A program made the position numbers and the translations under genes. From DATARH01 sp963773625 (GTDB lineage: Bacteria > Pseudomonadota > Alphaproteobacteria > ATCC43930 > CGMCC-115725), in assembly GCA_963773625.1 (NCBI GenBank), contig CAVZCJ010000022.1:1-64000 (forward strand): a stretch of DNA of 64,000 bases, written 5' to 3'. The notes under the pieces are model-generated. The model worked only from the letters and a program-made list of their open reading frames with translations. It ran no database searches and had not been told where the DNA came from. This document shows, piece after piece, positions 55,370 through 64,000 of the stretch (positions within the stretch are counted from its first letter, which is position 1; every line of letters begins with the position of its first letter).

Positions 55370-55463
55370 TCTGTCGACGCTAACCGTCCAGGGGACGGAT
55401 CTGGGTAGAAGCCGGGCTGCTTGTTTCGGCGATGGCCGGAATGCCAAGGGGGAAGGCGATCGG

Positions 55464-55709
55464 GTGACACAGAACAACAGAGCGCGCGCGGTCCCTCTGG
55501 TTCCGCGATGCGGTGCCCATATGCCGATATCTCCATCGACCGGCCGGGATGAATGCGTTGAGCAATTGCTCAACGCCATCGCCGACATCGACCGCGACGA
55601 CATTCATCAAGCGGCCGAACGCCTCGCCCGGGTCCAGGACTGGATCAGGCGCGAAACGCAGCGCGCCGCCGCCGATCCGATCTTCGACGTGCTGCAGCTC
55701 GCTTCCTGA
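55464..55709 (+). CDS. small hypothetical protein next to flagellar genes
   Basis: 81 residues from a GTG (55464) with GGAAGG upstream. The C-terminal helix (DECVEQLLNAIADIDRDDIH, LARVQDWIRRETQ) is amphipathic, as in flagellar chaperones, but no family is certain. It is convergent with the FlgM-like gene. A start at ATG 55521 is also possible. Confidence 0.5.
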   Translation: MTQNNRARAVPLVPRCGAHMPISPSTGRDECVEQLLNAIADIDRDDIHQAAERLARVQDWIRRETQRAAADPIFDVLQLAS

Positions 55710-55723
55710 ATTGCGCGAGAGCA

Positions 55724-56050
55724 TCATCGAACCCGCCCCGCAGTGACGAGCAGGGCTTCCAGCTCGACGATTTTCTGTGCCAGGGCTTGCGGGTTCGCCT
55801 GATAGGTGCCCGAAGCGACCGCCTGCTTGAGCTCGGCCACCTTCGACGGATCGATTCCGGGCACGGCGTTCGCCGCCTGGATGATCGACTGCAACAACGC
55901 TTCGGTCTGAGCAACGTCGACAAGGTCGGCGCCCGGAGCGCTGACCGCCGTTTGCGGAGCAGCGGCGCTCGCCGAATTTGCCGTTCCAGCTTCGCCAATC
56001 GCCGGCGTGATCGGATTGGCCGTGCTTACACTGTTAACCGGATCAGGCAT
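55724..56050 (-). CDS. flgM: FlgM-like anti-sigma-28 factor
   Basis: 108 residues. The C-terminal half matches the FlgM core (VDVAQTEALLQSII, PSKVAELKQAVASGTYQANP, QALAQKIVELEALL), the part that binds sigma-28; the N-terminal half is low-complexity Ala/Ser/Pro. FlgM inhibits FliA until the hook is complete. It overlaps the fliS gene by 8 bases at its start and is downstream in the same transcript. Confidence 0.83.
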   Translation of the reverse strand: MPDPVNSVSTANPITPAIGEAGTANSASAAAPQTAVSAPGADLVDVAQTEALLQSIIQAANAVPGIDPSKVAELKQAVASGTYQANPQALAQKIVELEALLVTAGRVR

Positions 56051-56483
56051 GGTCTCGCCCCGCGCTCAGCGCCAAATCGAGGCCGGTCTCCTCCAAGCCA
56101 TTCATGTCCGGGAAGATCTTGCGCCAGGTGGCGGCAAGTTCGTCGAGCGCGACACGTGCGGCGGCAACGGCTTCCCTGTCGTCCCCGACATTGCCTTTGA
56201 GGATAGCGGCCAGCGCATATTGATACACGCTGACCAGGCACTCGCTCAACGAACCCGGAGCCGAACCCGATAGGCCCAGCATGAACTCGACGATCGTTCC
56301 CGCCGAACTTAGCGCCTGCGCCTTCTCCACCCGTTGATTTGCTTCGATCGCAGCCTCGGCCCGCAGCAACTGCAGGCGAGCGGCGTCGAGGGCCATCTTC
56401 ATGAAATCTTCCGGGTCCGCGCCAATGCCCTCGACAGCGCGATACGCGCCCAGCACGTTCATTGTCTGCCGCGACCCGTTCAT
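56043..56483 (-). CDS. fliS: flagellar export chaperone FliS
   Basis: 146 residues of the FliS four-helix fold: YRAVEGIGADPEDFMKMALD, a central helix (AEAAIEANQRVEKAQALSS), and the conserved ending VYQYALAAILKGNVGDDREA with AATWRK. It binds flagellin in the cytoplasm and prevents premature assembly. It starts 2 bases after the fliD stop. Confidence 0.86.
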   Translation of the reverse strand: MNGSRQTMNVLGAYRAVEGIGADPEDFMKMALDAARLQLLRAEAAIEANQRVEKAQALSSAGTIVEFMLGLSGSAPGSLSECLVSVYQYALAAILKGNVGDDREAVAAARVALDELAATWRKIFPDMNGLEETGLDLALSAGRDHA

Positions 56484-56485
56484 GA

Positions 56486-58069
56486 TCAGCCCCCTAATCC
56501 GCCCGAAGGCTGATTGAAGTATGAGGAAAGAAAGTTGCTCACCGTCGTCAGCTGCGACAGGGTCGCCTGTGCGGCGGAGAATTGCGCGGTGAGTTGCTGC
56601 GTTTCCTGAGTTGCCTGCTTTTGCAATGCGGCGATCTGTTGATTTATCGAATTGATCGATTTGTTGAGGCCGCCGATCTCGCCGGTGACGCTGCCCGATG
56701 CGCTGTCAAGCGCCGCATTGACAAGGCTGGACAAGCTGCCGAAGAGGCCCTTGCCAACGGTCACCGTCCCGAGATCGCCGGTGACTCCAGGCAGGATCTG
56801 CAACGCCAAGCCATCGAGCGACGAGCTGGCGTCAGTGACAATCAACTCCCCATTGGTCCCGCTGGCCGCCAAGCCGTTGATGGTGCCCGCGACGGAGCCA
56901 CCCGAATTGCTCGTGACATTGACGGCGTAGGTTCCAGGGGGCGCTCCGGCGACCGACTCGACCGAGACATTCGCGTTATTGGCGCGGCCGGCGGCGCCGA
57001 GCAGCGACGCCACCGCGCCGTAATTTGACTTCGCGGCGGCCTGAAACGCCGAATTGTCGAAGGTGACGGTGCCGCTGCTGGAAATGCCGAAGCCGACCGC
57101 GCTCAATGAGGAATAGGGCGAATCGGAGCCGCCGATCTGCGCCGTGATCGCGTTGAGCAGGTTGGATCGCAAGACCTCCAGTCCGACATTCCCCAGCAGC
57201 GGGCCGCTGCCGCCGCTCGCCTGGAAGGCAGTCTGCTGGTTGATGGTAGTGAGCGCCGCGTTGAGCGCCTGCACGACGCCCTGCGCGGCGCCATCGAGCC
57301 CGTCGATGCTCTGATTAACGGTGACGGTCGCCGACCCGCTTGCGGCCAGCGTCAGGGTCACGCCGGGAATCACTGCGCCGACGGTGTTGGAGCCGCTGGT
57401 AATGGTGAGCCCGTTCAGCGAAAAGCCGGCGTTGGTCGCGGCCTGGGTCTGAGCGAGCCCGCCCGAGACGCCAGCGCCATAGCTGAGGCCGGCCAGCCCG
57501 CCGGTTCCGCTAACGGTAAAGCCATTGGCGGTGCCGGTAGCATCGCCATTCAGCACCAGATGATAGGTCGAGCCATCAAACACGACAGACGCGGTGACTC
57601 CTGCGTTTGCCTGATCGATCGCCGCGGCGATAGCGGACAGGCTCGACGAACCGCTGGCGATGTTGACTGTGACGGCGCTGCCCCCACCCACCTGGATCGC
57701 GATCGATCCCGAGCCAAGGCTGCCGCTGGAGCTCGACGAGCCCGCTGAGATCAGCGTCTCCGCGTGCGCAAGTGTAATGTTGGTGAGAGAGTAGGTACCG
57801 GGCGCGGCGGAGTTGGTCACGCTGGCATGAACCGCTCCGCTGGGCGCAGTCGTCACGGTGCGTTGCGGCAGCGAGCCGACATCGGCGAGACCCGACAGCG
57901 CTTGCTGCAAATTGGAAAGCGCGCTCTGGACCTTGCCCAATCCGGAAATCTGCGCCTGGATCGGCGTTTCCTGAGTTTGCAGAGTCGCCGCCGGCAATTG
58001 AAATGCCGCGCTTGCCTGCTGGATCAGCGAAGTGATCTGGCTTGAACTCAGGGCGCTGGTGACCGCCAT
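56486..58069 (-). CDS. fliD: flagellar hook-associated protein 2, FliD
   Basis: 527 residues. N-terminal FliD region (SQITSLIQQASAAFQLPAATL, QTQETPIQAQISGLGKVQSALSNL-type helix), Ser/Gly-rich middle domains, and the C-terminal coiled-coil (INQQIAALQKQATQETQQL) ending in FLSSYFNQPSGG. It caps the filament and folds incoming flagellin. A strong hairpin lies between it and the flagellin gene. Confidence 0.93.
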   Translation of the reverse strand: MAVTSALSSSQITSLIQQASAAFQLPAATLQTQETPIQAQISGLGKVQSALSNLQQALSGLADVGSLPQRTVTTAPSGAVHASVTNSAAPGTYSLTNITLAHAETLISAGSSSSSGSLGSGSIAIQVGGGSAVTVNIASGSSSLSAIAAAIDQANAGVTASVVFDGSTYHLVLNGDATGTANGFTVSGTGGLAGLSYGAGVSGGLAQTQAATNAGFSLNGLTITSGSNTVGAVIPGVTLTLAASGSATVTVNQSIDGLDGAAQGVVQALNAALTTINQQTAFQASGGSGPLLGNVGLEVLRSNLLNAITAQIGGSDSPYSSLSAVGFGISSSGTVTFDNSAFQAAAKSNYGAVASLLGAAGRANNANVSVESVAGAPPGTYAVNVTSNSGGSVAGTINGLAASGTNGELIVTDASSSLDGLALQILPGVTGDLGTVTVGKGLFGSLSSLVNAALDSASGSVTGEIGGLNKSINSINQQIAALQKQATQETQQLTAQFSAAQATLSQLTTVSNFLSSYFNQPSGGLGG

Positions 58070-58098
58070 CGTTCACATCCGTCCTTGTGCGGGTGCTG

Positions 58099-58127
58099 CC
58101 GTCCCTGGCCACAATGGCCAGGGACGG
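58099..58127. terminator. 13-bp perfect hairpin after flagellin
   Basis: Arms CCGTCCCTGGCCA (58099-58111) and TGGCCAGGGACGG (58115-58127) around a CAA loop, without mismatch. It lies between the flagellin stop (58160) and fliD start (58069). There is no T-run, so it may terminate only partly or protect the flagellin mRNA's 3' end, setting a high flagellin/FliD ratio. Confidence 0.6.
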
Positions 58128-58159
58128 TTCACCCGCCGGCGACTAGCGCCGGCTGCCGA

Positions 58160-59647
58160 CTACTGCAGCAGCTTCAGGAACGACTGCTGCAACGTGCTTG
58201 ACTGCGCGAGCGCCGAGACGCCGGCCTGCTGCAGGATTTCCTGCTGGGTCAGCTGGGTCGTCACTTGCGGGATGTTGGCATCCTGGACGACGCCCCGCGC
58301 CGCGGTGATGTTGGTGCTGGTCGACTGCAAGTTCGACACCGTCGCCTGCAGTTCCTGCTGGACGGCGCCGAGCTGGCCGCCGACGTTTTCGAGCTGTTGC
58401 AGCGCGAAGCTAACGACGTTGAGTGCCGCCGTCGCACCGGCCTGGGTGCTGACATTCACCGAGGACAGCGCCGAGAGCTGTGAAGTAACGGCGAGGCCAG
58501 CATCGGTGTTCGACAGCCCGAAGCTCTGGGTCGATTGCAATGTCGCCACACCCTGGATCAACGCGGTCGCGCTGCCCCCGACACCCCCGACTTGGGTGCC
58601 GCCGGCAGTCAGCGACGCGGTCCCCACGGCAAGGCTCGCGCCTGTAAACGTGATGTTGTCGCCCTGCGACTGGGTCAGCACCAGATGATTGCTGGCGTCA
58701 ACCGAAGCGACAATGCCGGTCTGACCGGTCGCATTGTTGATCTGGCTGACGATGTTGGCCAACCCCGCGGCGGTGACGCTCGAGATGGTGCCGGAGATGT
58801 TGACGCTATTGGTCTGCGCTCCGGTAGTACCGTTGCCGAGAGTAAACGAGATCGCGCCGGTGGTTGCCGTAAAGGCGACGCTGGTGTCGGCGGTGGCGCT
58901 GACATTGGTCTTCGACGTCACGGCGTTGACGCCGGCGGCGAAATTCTGCGCCGACTTAAGCTGCGCAATCGTGACGTTGGAATTGCCGGACGAACCCGAC
59001 ACGCCGACATTGCCCGCGGTGAACGCGCCGGCCGACGCGGTGATTGTGAAGGCATTACCGGTGCTGTCGCCGACGCCGCCAGTGCCGGAGCCCGTTCCCG
59101 TGTAAATGGCGGCGTTTGCGGTCGATTGATACGCGCCGATGGCATTGGCCGCCGTGCTGCCGACGGTCAAGCCGATCGTCTGGCCGGCTTGGGCGCCAAC
59201 CTGGAACTTGACGTTCTGGAACGTACCGTCGAGCAGGTTGACGCCATTGAAATTGGTCTGCGACGAGATCGAGGAGACCTCCGTCTGCAACTGCGAGACC
59301 ACCTGCTGCAGCGACGCCAATTGCTGCGACGTGTTGGTGCCGTTGGCCGCCTGCGAGGCGATGCTCAAGATGTTCTGCAGGATGTTGACCTGCTGGGTGA
59401 TCGCGCCGTCGCCGGTCTGCACCAGCGAAATCGCCTGATTGGCGTTTGAAATCGCCTGGTTGGTGCCGCTGAGCTGGGAAGTGAATCCCTGCGCCGCGAT
59501 GTAGCCCGCCGGGTTGTCGGCCGGGCTGCTGATCGACAAGCCCGAGGAGAGCTGCTGCTCCAAGGTATTGACAGCGCTCGTCGTATTGTTCAGCGCGTTC
59601 AATGCGTAAAGCGCATTGACGTTGGTGTTGATAACGCCGGTTAACAT
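58160..59647 (-). CDS. flagellin
   Basis: 495 residues. The D0/D1 ends are conserved: LTGVINTNVNALYALNALNN, TLEQQLSSGLSISSPADNPAGY at the N-terminus, and NVVSFALQQLENVGGQLGA and EILQQAGVSALAQSSTLQQSFLKLLQ-type helices at the C-terminus. The middle is Ser/Thr/Gly/Ala-rich, typical of an exposed D2/D3 region and a good substrate for O-glycosylation. The ATG at 59647 has AGGAGGAGAAGG. The next minus-strand gene unit upstream is a glycosyl/sulfotransferase. Confidence 0.94.
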   Translation of the reverse strand: MLTGVINTNVNALYALNALNNTTSAVNTLEQQLSSGLSISSPADNPAGYIAAQGFTSQLSGTNQAISNANQAISLVQTGDGAITQQVNILQNILSIASQAANGTNTSQQLASLQQVVSQLQTEVSSISSQTNFNGVNLLDGTFQNVKFQVGAQAGQTIGLTVGSTAANAIGAYQSTANAAIYTGTGSGTGGVGDSTGNAFTITASAGAFTAGNVGVSGSSGNSNVTIAQLKSAQNFAAGVNAVTSKTNVSATADTSVAFTATTGAISFTLGNGTTGAQTNSVNISGTISSVTAAGLANIVSQINNATGQTGIVASVDASNHLVLTQSQGDNITFTGASLAVGTASLTAGGTQVGGVGGSATALIQGVATLQSTQSFGLSNTDAGLAVTSQLSALSSVNVSTQAGATAALNVVSFALQQLENVGGQLGAVQQELQATVSNLQSTSTNITAARGVVQDANIPQVTTQLTQQEILQQAGVSALAQSSTLQQSFLKLLQ

Positions 59648-59671
59648 CTTCCTTCTCCTCCTGCCGCCCAC

Positions 59672-59687
59672 CCGGGAAATTCCCCGG
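59672..59687. promoter_or_regulatory. 16-bp near-palindrome in the flagellin leader
   Basis: CCGGGAAATTCCCCGG is palindromic but for one A-C and its mirrored pair and lies 25-40 bases before the flagellin ATG, just upstream of the ribosome site. It might be a regulatory hairpin or a protein site; no promoter pair was seen in the 59648-59895 gap. Confidence 0.35.
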
Positions 59688-59895
59688 TCAGGATTGGGAT
59701 AAACGTGGAACCAGCGGCCAATCTGGCGATAACCGCCATTGGCAGCAGGCCCTTCACCCCTAAGGAGACGGACGCTTTCGGTTTTTGTTGCGGAGGTTTT
59801 GCGCGTTTTGGTCGCTATTTTTAGTTCGGATTTTAGGCAGATGCCGGCGGTCTTGCGCGGCAACGACCCCGCTTGCGAAGCCCAGTCGCGGTAGG

Positions 59896-62744
59896 CTAGG
59901 GCAGCCAAGCGCGCTTCCACTCGTCAAGATGGTCTTCGAGCATCCAGTCGCGCATCACCGCCTCGCGCAGCCGCTGGCCAGCAACCCGGCAGGCCTCGCG
60001 GTCGACCGCCATGTCGCGGATCGCGCGGACCCAGTCGCGATGCCGGTTGCGAACGCGCACCACCGGTAAGCTACCCTGATAGGGCAGGATGTCGGTGCAC
60101 ACGACCGGATAACCGAGCACGCCGTATTCAAGCAGCCGCAGATTGCTTTTGGCCTCGTTGAACGGATGGTGTTCGAGCGGTGCAACCGCCAGATCGAGAT
60201 CGAGCGAGGCGAGCTTCTGAGCGTAATCGTGCAGCGGCACCCAGCCGTGGAACTCGGCGACATAGGGCTTCAGCGCATCCGGGCACATCCCGAAGAACAC
60301 CCAATCGACTTCTTTCGCAGTCGCTCGGACGACACCCGCAAGCAAAGCGAGATCGCCGCCATGGCCGATCGCACCGGCCCAGCCGACGCGCGGCTTGCCC
60401 TCGCGCCGCCGCGGCGCGAGCCCGAGCCATCGCCCTTTCTCCAACCGGTTGGCGACGACGACGGTCTCGCCGCACATCTTTCCGTAGGCGCGCGCCATCG
60501 GCTCGGTGCTGACGACAAACCGATCGCACAGTTTGAGCGCCTTTTTGAGCCGCTCGGCGATGTCGGCCGCGATCGCCAAGCGATGCGCGCTCTGCGGCGG
60601 CAAATTGGTGATCAGGTCGTCGAGCTCGAAGACCCGGAACGCCTTACTGGTGTTCTTGGCCCACTCGATGACCTCGATCTGGTTCCATTCAAGCTGGCGT
60701 TGAAAGACGATGCTGTCGGGCGCCATGCGAGCCAATTCAGGCGGCGTCATCAGCCGCATCGTCTCATAGGAATGGACCATGCCGGAGTTGAGCAAGGCGC
60801 GGCTCGGCGCGATCACTCGATACTCGCCGCATCCCTCTCGGTCGGCGGCATAGACGAGCACGCGCTCGCGCGGCCGGAAGTCGGGATCCCACGTCGGCGC
60901 TCCTTCAGTCTCGACCGCGAAGCCGGTCCCGAGCGACGACAGATTGCGGTTGTAAGCGGGATCGAAGGCGATCTGCGGCATCCATTTCCGATACATCGCC
61001 AGACGCTCGCGGGCGAAGCGCGCGTTTCGTTCCTCGAGGGCCTTGGCCTCGACATTGGCGCGCTGGCTGACGCTCGCTTCGTGGAGCAGCCGGGCATCGG
61101 GCGTCCAAACGACGAGGTAGCCGGCCTCGCGAACCTTGAGGCAGTAGTCGACATCGTTATAGGCGACCGAAAAGTTCTCCTCGTCGAATCCGCCGAGCTC
61201 ATCCCAGACCGCGCGCCGGGTGACGCAGCACGCTGCGGTCACGGCAGAGAAATCCTGCGGCACGAGGAGCCGGCCCCAATAGCCCATCGAGTTGCCGGGA
61301 TCGCCGATATAAGGATGATCAGCAGGCGACCCCCAACCAACACCGAGGATGACGCCGCCGTGCTGGATACGGCCGTCGGGGTAGGTGAGCTTGGCTCCGA
61401 CCGCACCGATATCGGGCCGCCGCGCCAGCGCCATCATCTCGCCGAGCCACGCGCCGTCCAAGGGGGCGGCGTCGTTGTTGAGCAGGCAGATATACTCGCC
61501 GCGCGCCGCTTCTTTGACCGCGCGATTGTTCATCGCCGAGAAGTTGAACGGGCCGGGGTGGCGCAAGACGCGGATGCGGCTGCCGATCTCCTCGTATTTG
61601 TCCTCGATCGCCTGAAGGTAGGCGCAGGCGTCGGGCTCATCGCTGCCGTTGTCGACGACGATCAGCTCGTAATTCTCGTATTCGGTCAGCTTGAGCACGC
61701 TCTCGACGCAGCGCTTGAGCAGCGCGAGCTGGTTCTTGGTCGGGACCACGATAGAGACCAATGGGTCCGGGCCGTCGTGGCAATAGCGCACCCGACAGGT
61801 ATGCGCTGGCGAGCCCTGTTCCACCGTCGCGGCAATGCCCAGGCGGTCGAGATGCGCCTGAACGATCTTCGGCATGTCAGCGCAGATCTCTTCGCCCGGT
61901 CGCCTCGTACGGCCGGAAACGGTGAGCCGCTGGTAGAGGATGTCGGCGATATGACCGAACCCGGCGGCTCCGACCCGCTCCGCGAGACGCAGGGCGAGGT
62001 CGTATTCCTCGGTGCCGTCCCAAGCGCCGTCAAACCCGCCGATTGCGGCGAACGTCTCCCGCCGCACCGCCATCAGTGCGCCGACATAGGGCAGGCTACG
62101 CAACAGATCGAGATTGAAGTCGGGCTTGAAATGCGGGCCGGACAGAGACGCCGTTCGGATCGATGCGGGCTTCGTCGCTGTAGAGCGCCTGCCACTCGGG
62201 ATGGCGGAAGAAGGCGTCGGCGACGGCGAAGAGCGCATGCGGGGCAAGCTGGTCGCCGCAATCGATCAGCGCGACCCAGTCTGCATCCGACTGTGTGAGC
62301 GCACGAGTCAGCGCCTCCGCCGGCTTACCCTCCGTGCGGTGCCAGGTGATGCGGCTTTCCTGCGCCAGCACCTCCGGCATCTCGCTTTCGGCGACGATGT
62401 GCAGCAGCCACTTGCCGGCGATCTGCGAGGCAAGCGAGCGCAAGGTGAGCGCGAGATTGGACCTCGCATCCAGCGGGAAGGATCATGCCGAGACGCAAGG
62501 GTCGGCACGAGCGGCCATTGCTGGACGCGCTCGGCCACCCAATCGAGGTGCGCGGTCGCGGTCGAGCGGCGCGCCATGACCCAGCGCGGGAATGCCTCTT
62601 CCACATCCAGCGGCTTCGGCAGACCCGCGCTGTCGACTGTGCGCGCCCCGATCGCCTGCTTTTGCGCTGCCGCCTCGCCCAAGAGGCGATGCAAGCGGTC
62701 ACGCAGCTCGGCAGCTTCGTGCCGCGCGCGGCCGAGCTGTTGTG
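59896..62744 (-). pseudogene. glycosyltransferase (GT2 plus C-terminal GT domain), frameshifted; joined to a sulfotransferase
   Basis: A long open frame (59896-62200 roughly) holds a GT2 domain (SIVVPTKNQLALLKRCVESVL, VVDNGSDEPDACAY, CLLNNDAAPLDG, the acceptor GGFDEENFSVAYNDVDYCLK), followed by a GT-B-like region (LEKGRWLGLAPRRREGKPRV, GYPVVCTDILPYQG). Upstream, the N-terminal part continues through at least three further one-base shifts (about 62145, 62460, 62495): the frames VADAFFRHPEWQALYSDEAR and LVPTLRLGMILP-type sequence are GT-like. A coiled coil (RARHEAAELRDRLHRLLGEA) links it to the sulfotransferase module; the whole looks like one protein of about 1,270 residues. It may glycosylate flagellin. 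Real decay or assembly error cannot be separated. Confidence 0.78.
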
Positions 62745-63723
62745 TCAGATCTGGGATCGATCCTGTTGCTGGGCGCGCGCCTCGATGACTTCCCGGCGGG
62801 CCTGACCGATGACCGGCAGAAACAACTCGCCGGCGGAGGCGAATTCACGCCCGACAGCATCGCAAATCTCATCGAGATGCAGTTCGCCTGCGAGGAACGC
62901 CGCATAGACCGAGGCGACCCAGGCGGCGAGCTTGCCGTTCGCCGCGCCGGCGGCGTCGCTGATCCGGCGGCGGCGCAGTTCGGGCGCGAGAAAGGCATCG
63001 ACCGCCGCTTCCGCCGCCGCGCCCGATCTGCGGCCAAGTCGAGCCGCAATTCGACTTGCGACCCGAGCGGCGACGCCGCGCCAGCCCGATTCTCCGATCG
63101 AGATCCTCGTAATGGACGATGACCCGCTTCGCGCCGCGGGTGGCGCGTTCGGCATCGAGCAGATGGCCGAGCCAGAGCAGCATGCCCCGAGCCAGGCTCA
63201 TGCCGTCGCGCACGGCCAGCGACTCGGCGACGTCGAGCGGATGACGCACCGCCAGCAGATAACGCGGCTCGACCCGTTCCTCGGCGAAAATCTCCGCCCA
63301 TAGGGGCATCAACCGGCAGAGCCGAGGATCCTTGACCCCCCAAAGCGGCGCGCCAGTAAACTCGCGGTTGACGATCACCGCCAGCTCGCGCCGCGCGGCC
63401 TGCGCCGCCTCTCCGTGTTCGAAACCCGGCGGTAGTGAGCGGATGTCGTCCCAGCCATAGCCAAGCGCCATCATCAGCCGCTCGTGGACCGCGACGATAT
63501 CGCTGTGCTCCCAATAACCGCGCGGATTATCAGGCGTGGCGGCCATCAGCCGGCTGCCGAGCGCGACGCCGAGATGATGCAGCGTTCCGGTCAGCGCCGA
63601 GGTGCCGCTGCGATGCATGCCCAGGACGACAAGCGCGGTTGAGCCGGCGATCGCGCTTCCGGGCTCGGCGGGTGCCGAGCGGCGGCCATGCCTCGCGTTG
63701 CCGGCGAGGGTTATGTCATTCAT
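62745..63723 (-). pseudogene. sulfotransferase module, frameshifted, likely fused to the glycosyltransferase
   Basis: The ATG at 63723 follows GGGAAGG. The P-loop LVVLGMHRSGTSALTGTLHH (PAPS 5'-phosphosulfate site) and the RHPLDVAESLAVRDG segment (3'-phosphate site) are clear. The frame shifts at about 63093 (one extra base in CC), continuing as GWRGVAARVASRIAARLG, with helical sequence after. The frame ends at 62745 but the coiled coil resumes one base over and leads into the glycosyltransferase. Sulfation of a glycan on flagellin or the cell surface is a plausible job given the flagellar context; substrate not shown. Confidence 0.8.
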
Positions 63724-63817
63724 CCGCGACCTTCCCGCCCGAATATCCAATTTTATCACGAATTCCCGATATTCGTCATTCACGGCGGCAGCGGGCAAGC
63801 CGGAAGAAAATTCCCCG

Positions 63818-64000
63818 CTAAGGACGGATGTCGGCGAAGAGCGTCAGCCCCTGCACCTTGGCGAAGGCAAGCTGCGCCGCCTGCAGCGCGGTGAGGCTTT
63901 CGCTATAATTAGCCAGCACTTGCGGCAGATTGGCCGATTGCAGGTTGGACATTTCGGTGCCGGCATTGCCGCCGAGCGCGCTCGTCTGGGTCTGTACGGA
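63818..64000 (-). CDS. flgL: flagellar hook-associated protein FlgL, C-terminus only
   Basis: The last 60 residues of a flagellin-C-terminal-like protein: GGNAGTEMSNLQSANLPQVL and YSESLTALQAAQLAFAKVQG, ending FADIRP and TAG at 63818-63820. The LPQVLANYSESLTALQAAQ motif is that of FlgL (HAP3), the hook-filament junction. It continues beyond the window edge. Confidence 0.85.
   Translation of the reverse strand, partial: SVQTQTSALGGNAGTEMSNLQSANLPQVLANYSESLTALQAAQLAFAKVQGLTLFADIRP

Noticed and set aside
59648..59895. Sigma-54 or sigma-28 promoter for flagellin
   Set aside because: No TGGC-N8-TTGC or TAAA-N15-GCCGATAA match good enough to report.
60166..62298. A 710-residue open frame on the plus strand opposite the glycosyltransferase
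   Set aside because: High GC makes long antisense frames common; the minus strand carries clear GT2 motifs, while the plus-strand product is Arg/Asp/Ala-rich without domain features.

Overview
The window is high-GC chromosomal DNA from an alphaproteobacterium, probably a Rhodospirillales-like soil lineage. The evidence is the gene content and order: FtsK beside a DapC-like aminotransferase and a UbiH-type hydroxylase, a YbbN/CnoX-type thioredoxin next to a Lon-N-domain protein and Trm112, DUF971/GBBH-like protein, RpfC-like sensor, and a flagellin-FliD-FliS-FlgM cluster. The genus cannot be named from the sequence alone. I see no rRNA, insertion sequence or CRISPR array.

Layout. (1) 1-13.6 kb is an accessory catabolic block, almost all on the minus strand: D-aminoacylase-type amidohydrolase, Baeyer-Villiger monooxygenase, SnoaL-like protein, NHL propeller, 3-hydroxyisobutyrate-dehydrogenase-like enzyme, ureidoglycolate lyase, AtzG-like subunit plus GatA-type amidase, two PuuE-like deacetylase modules, class III aminotransferase and LLM flavin oxidoreductase. 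Together they suggest breakdown of ureides, cyclic amides or other N-containing carbon sources. Many of these genes carry single-base frameshifts. (2) 13.9-23.6 kb is an intact housekeeping block (ftsK, aminotransferase, ubiquinone hydroxylase, flavoprotein, DUF971, Trm112, Lon-N, thioredoxin-TPR, YbaK) with two copies of a 79-bp palindromic repeat, ending in tRNA-Gly(GCC). (3) 23.7-28.2 kb, directly after the tRNA, is a three-gene operon: lipoprotein serine hydrolase, TIR-STAND NTPase, and a separate helical-repeat protein. It looks like an immune/defence-type signalling system whose sensor domain sits on its own polypeptide. (4) 28.4-37.4 kb holds mixed genes (transglutaminase, hemolysin III, CMD, Asp-box propeller, amine oxidase, isochorismatase-like, Sel1) plus several small ORFs and an AT-rich islet. 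(5) 37.5-44.7 kb is a complete peptide-type ABC transporter operon with two paralogous binding proteins, the first frameshifted. (6) 44.8-55.7 kb holds a soluble MprF-C-like protein, a stand-alone nucleotide cyclase, an ABC exporter pair, a 47-residue-repeat TPR protein, an RpfC-like hybrid sensor that has lost its phospho-accepting histidine, and an XRE-S24 regulator with phased operator-like repeats. (7) 55.7-64 kb is the flagellar filament cluster: FlgM-like, FliS, FliD, flagellin, a sulfotransferase plus glycosyltransferase unit likely to modify flagellin, and the end of FlgL.

The main caution is that single-base frameshifts cluster at 0-12 kb, 37.5-39.2 kb and 62-63.7 kb, mostly in short G/C runs. 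This may be assembly error or real gene decay in accessory loci; the sequence alone cannot decide. Coordinates of broken genes span the restored gene.
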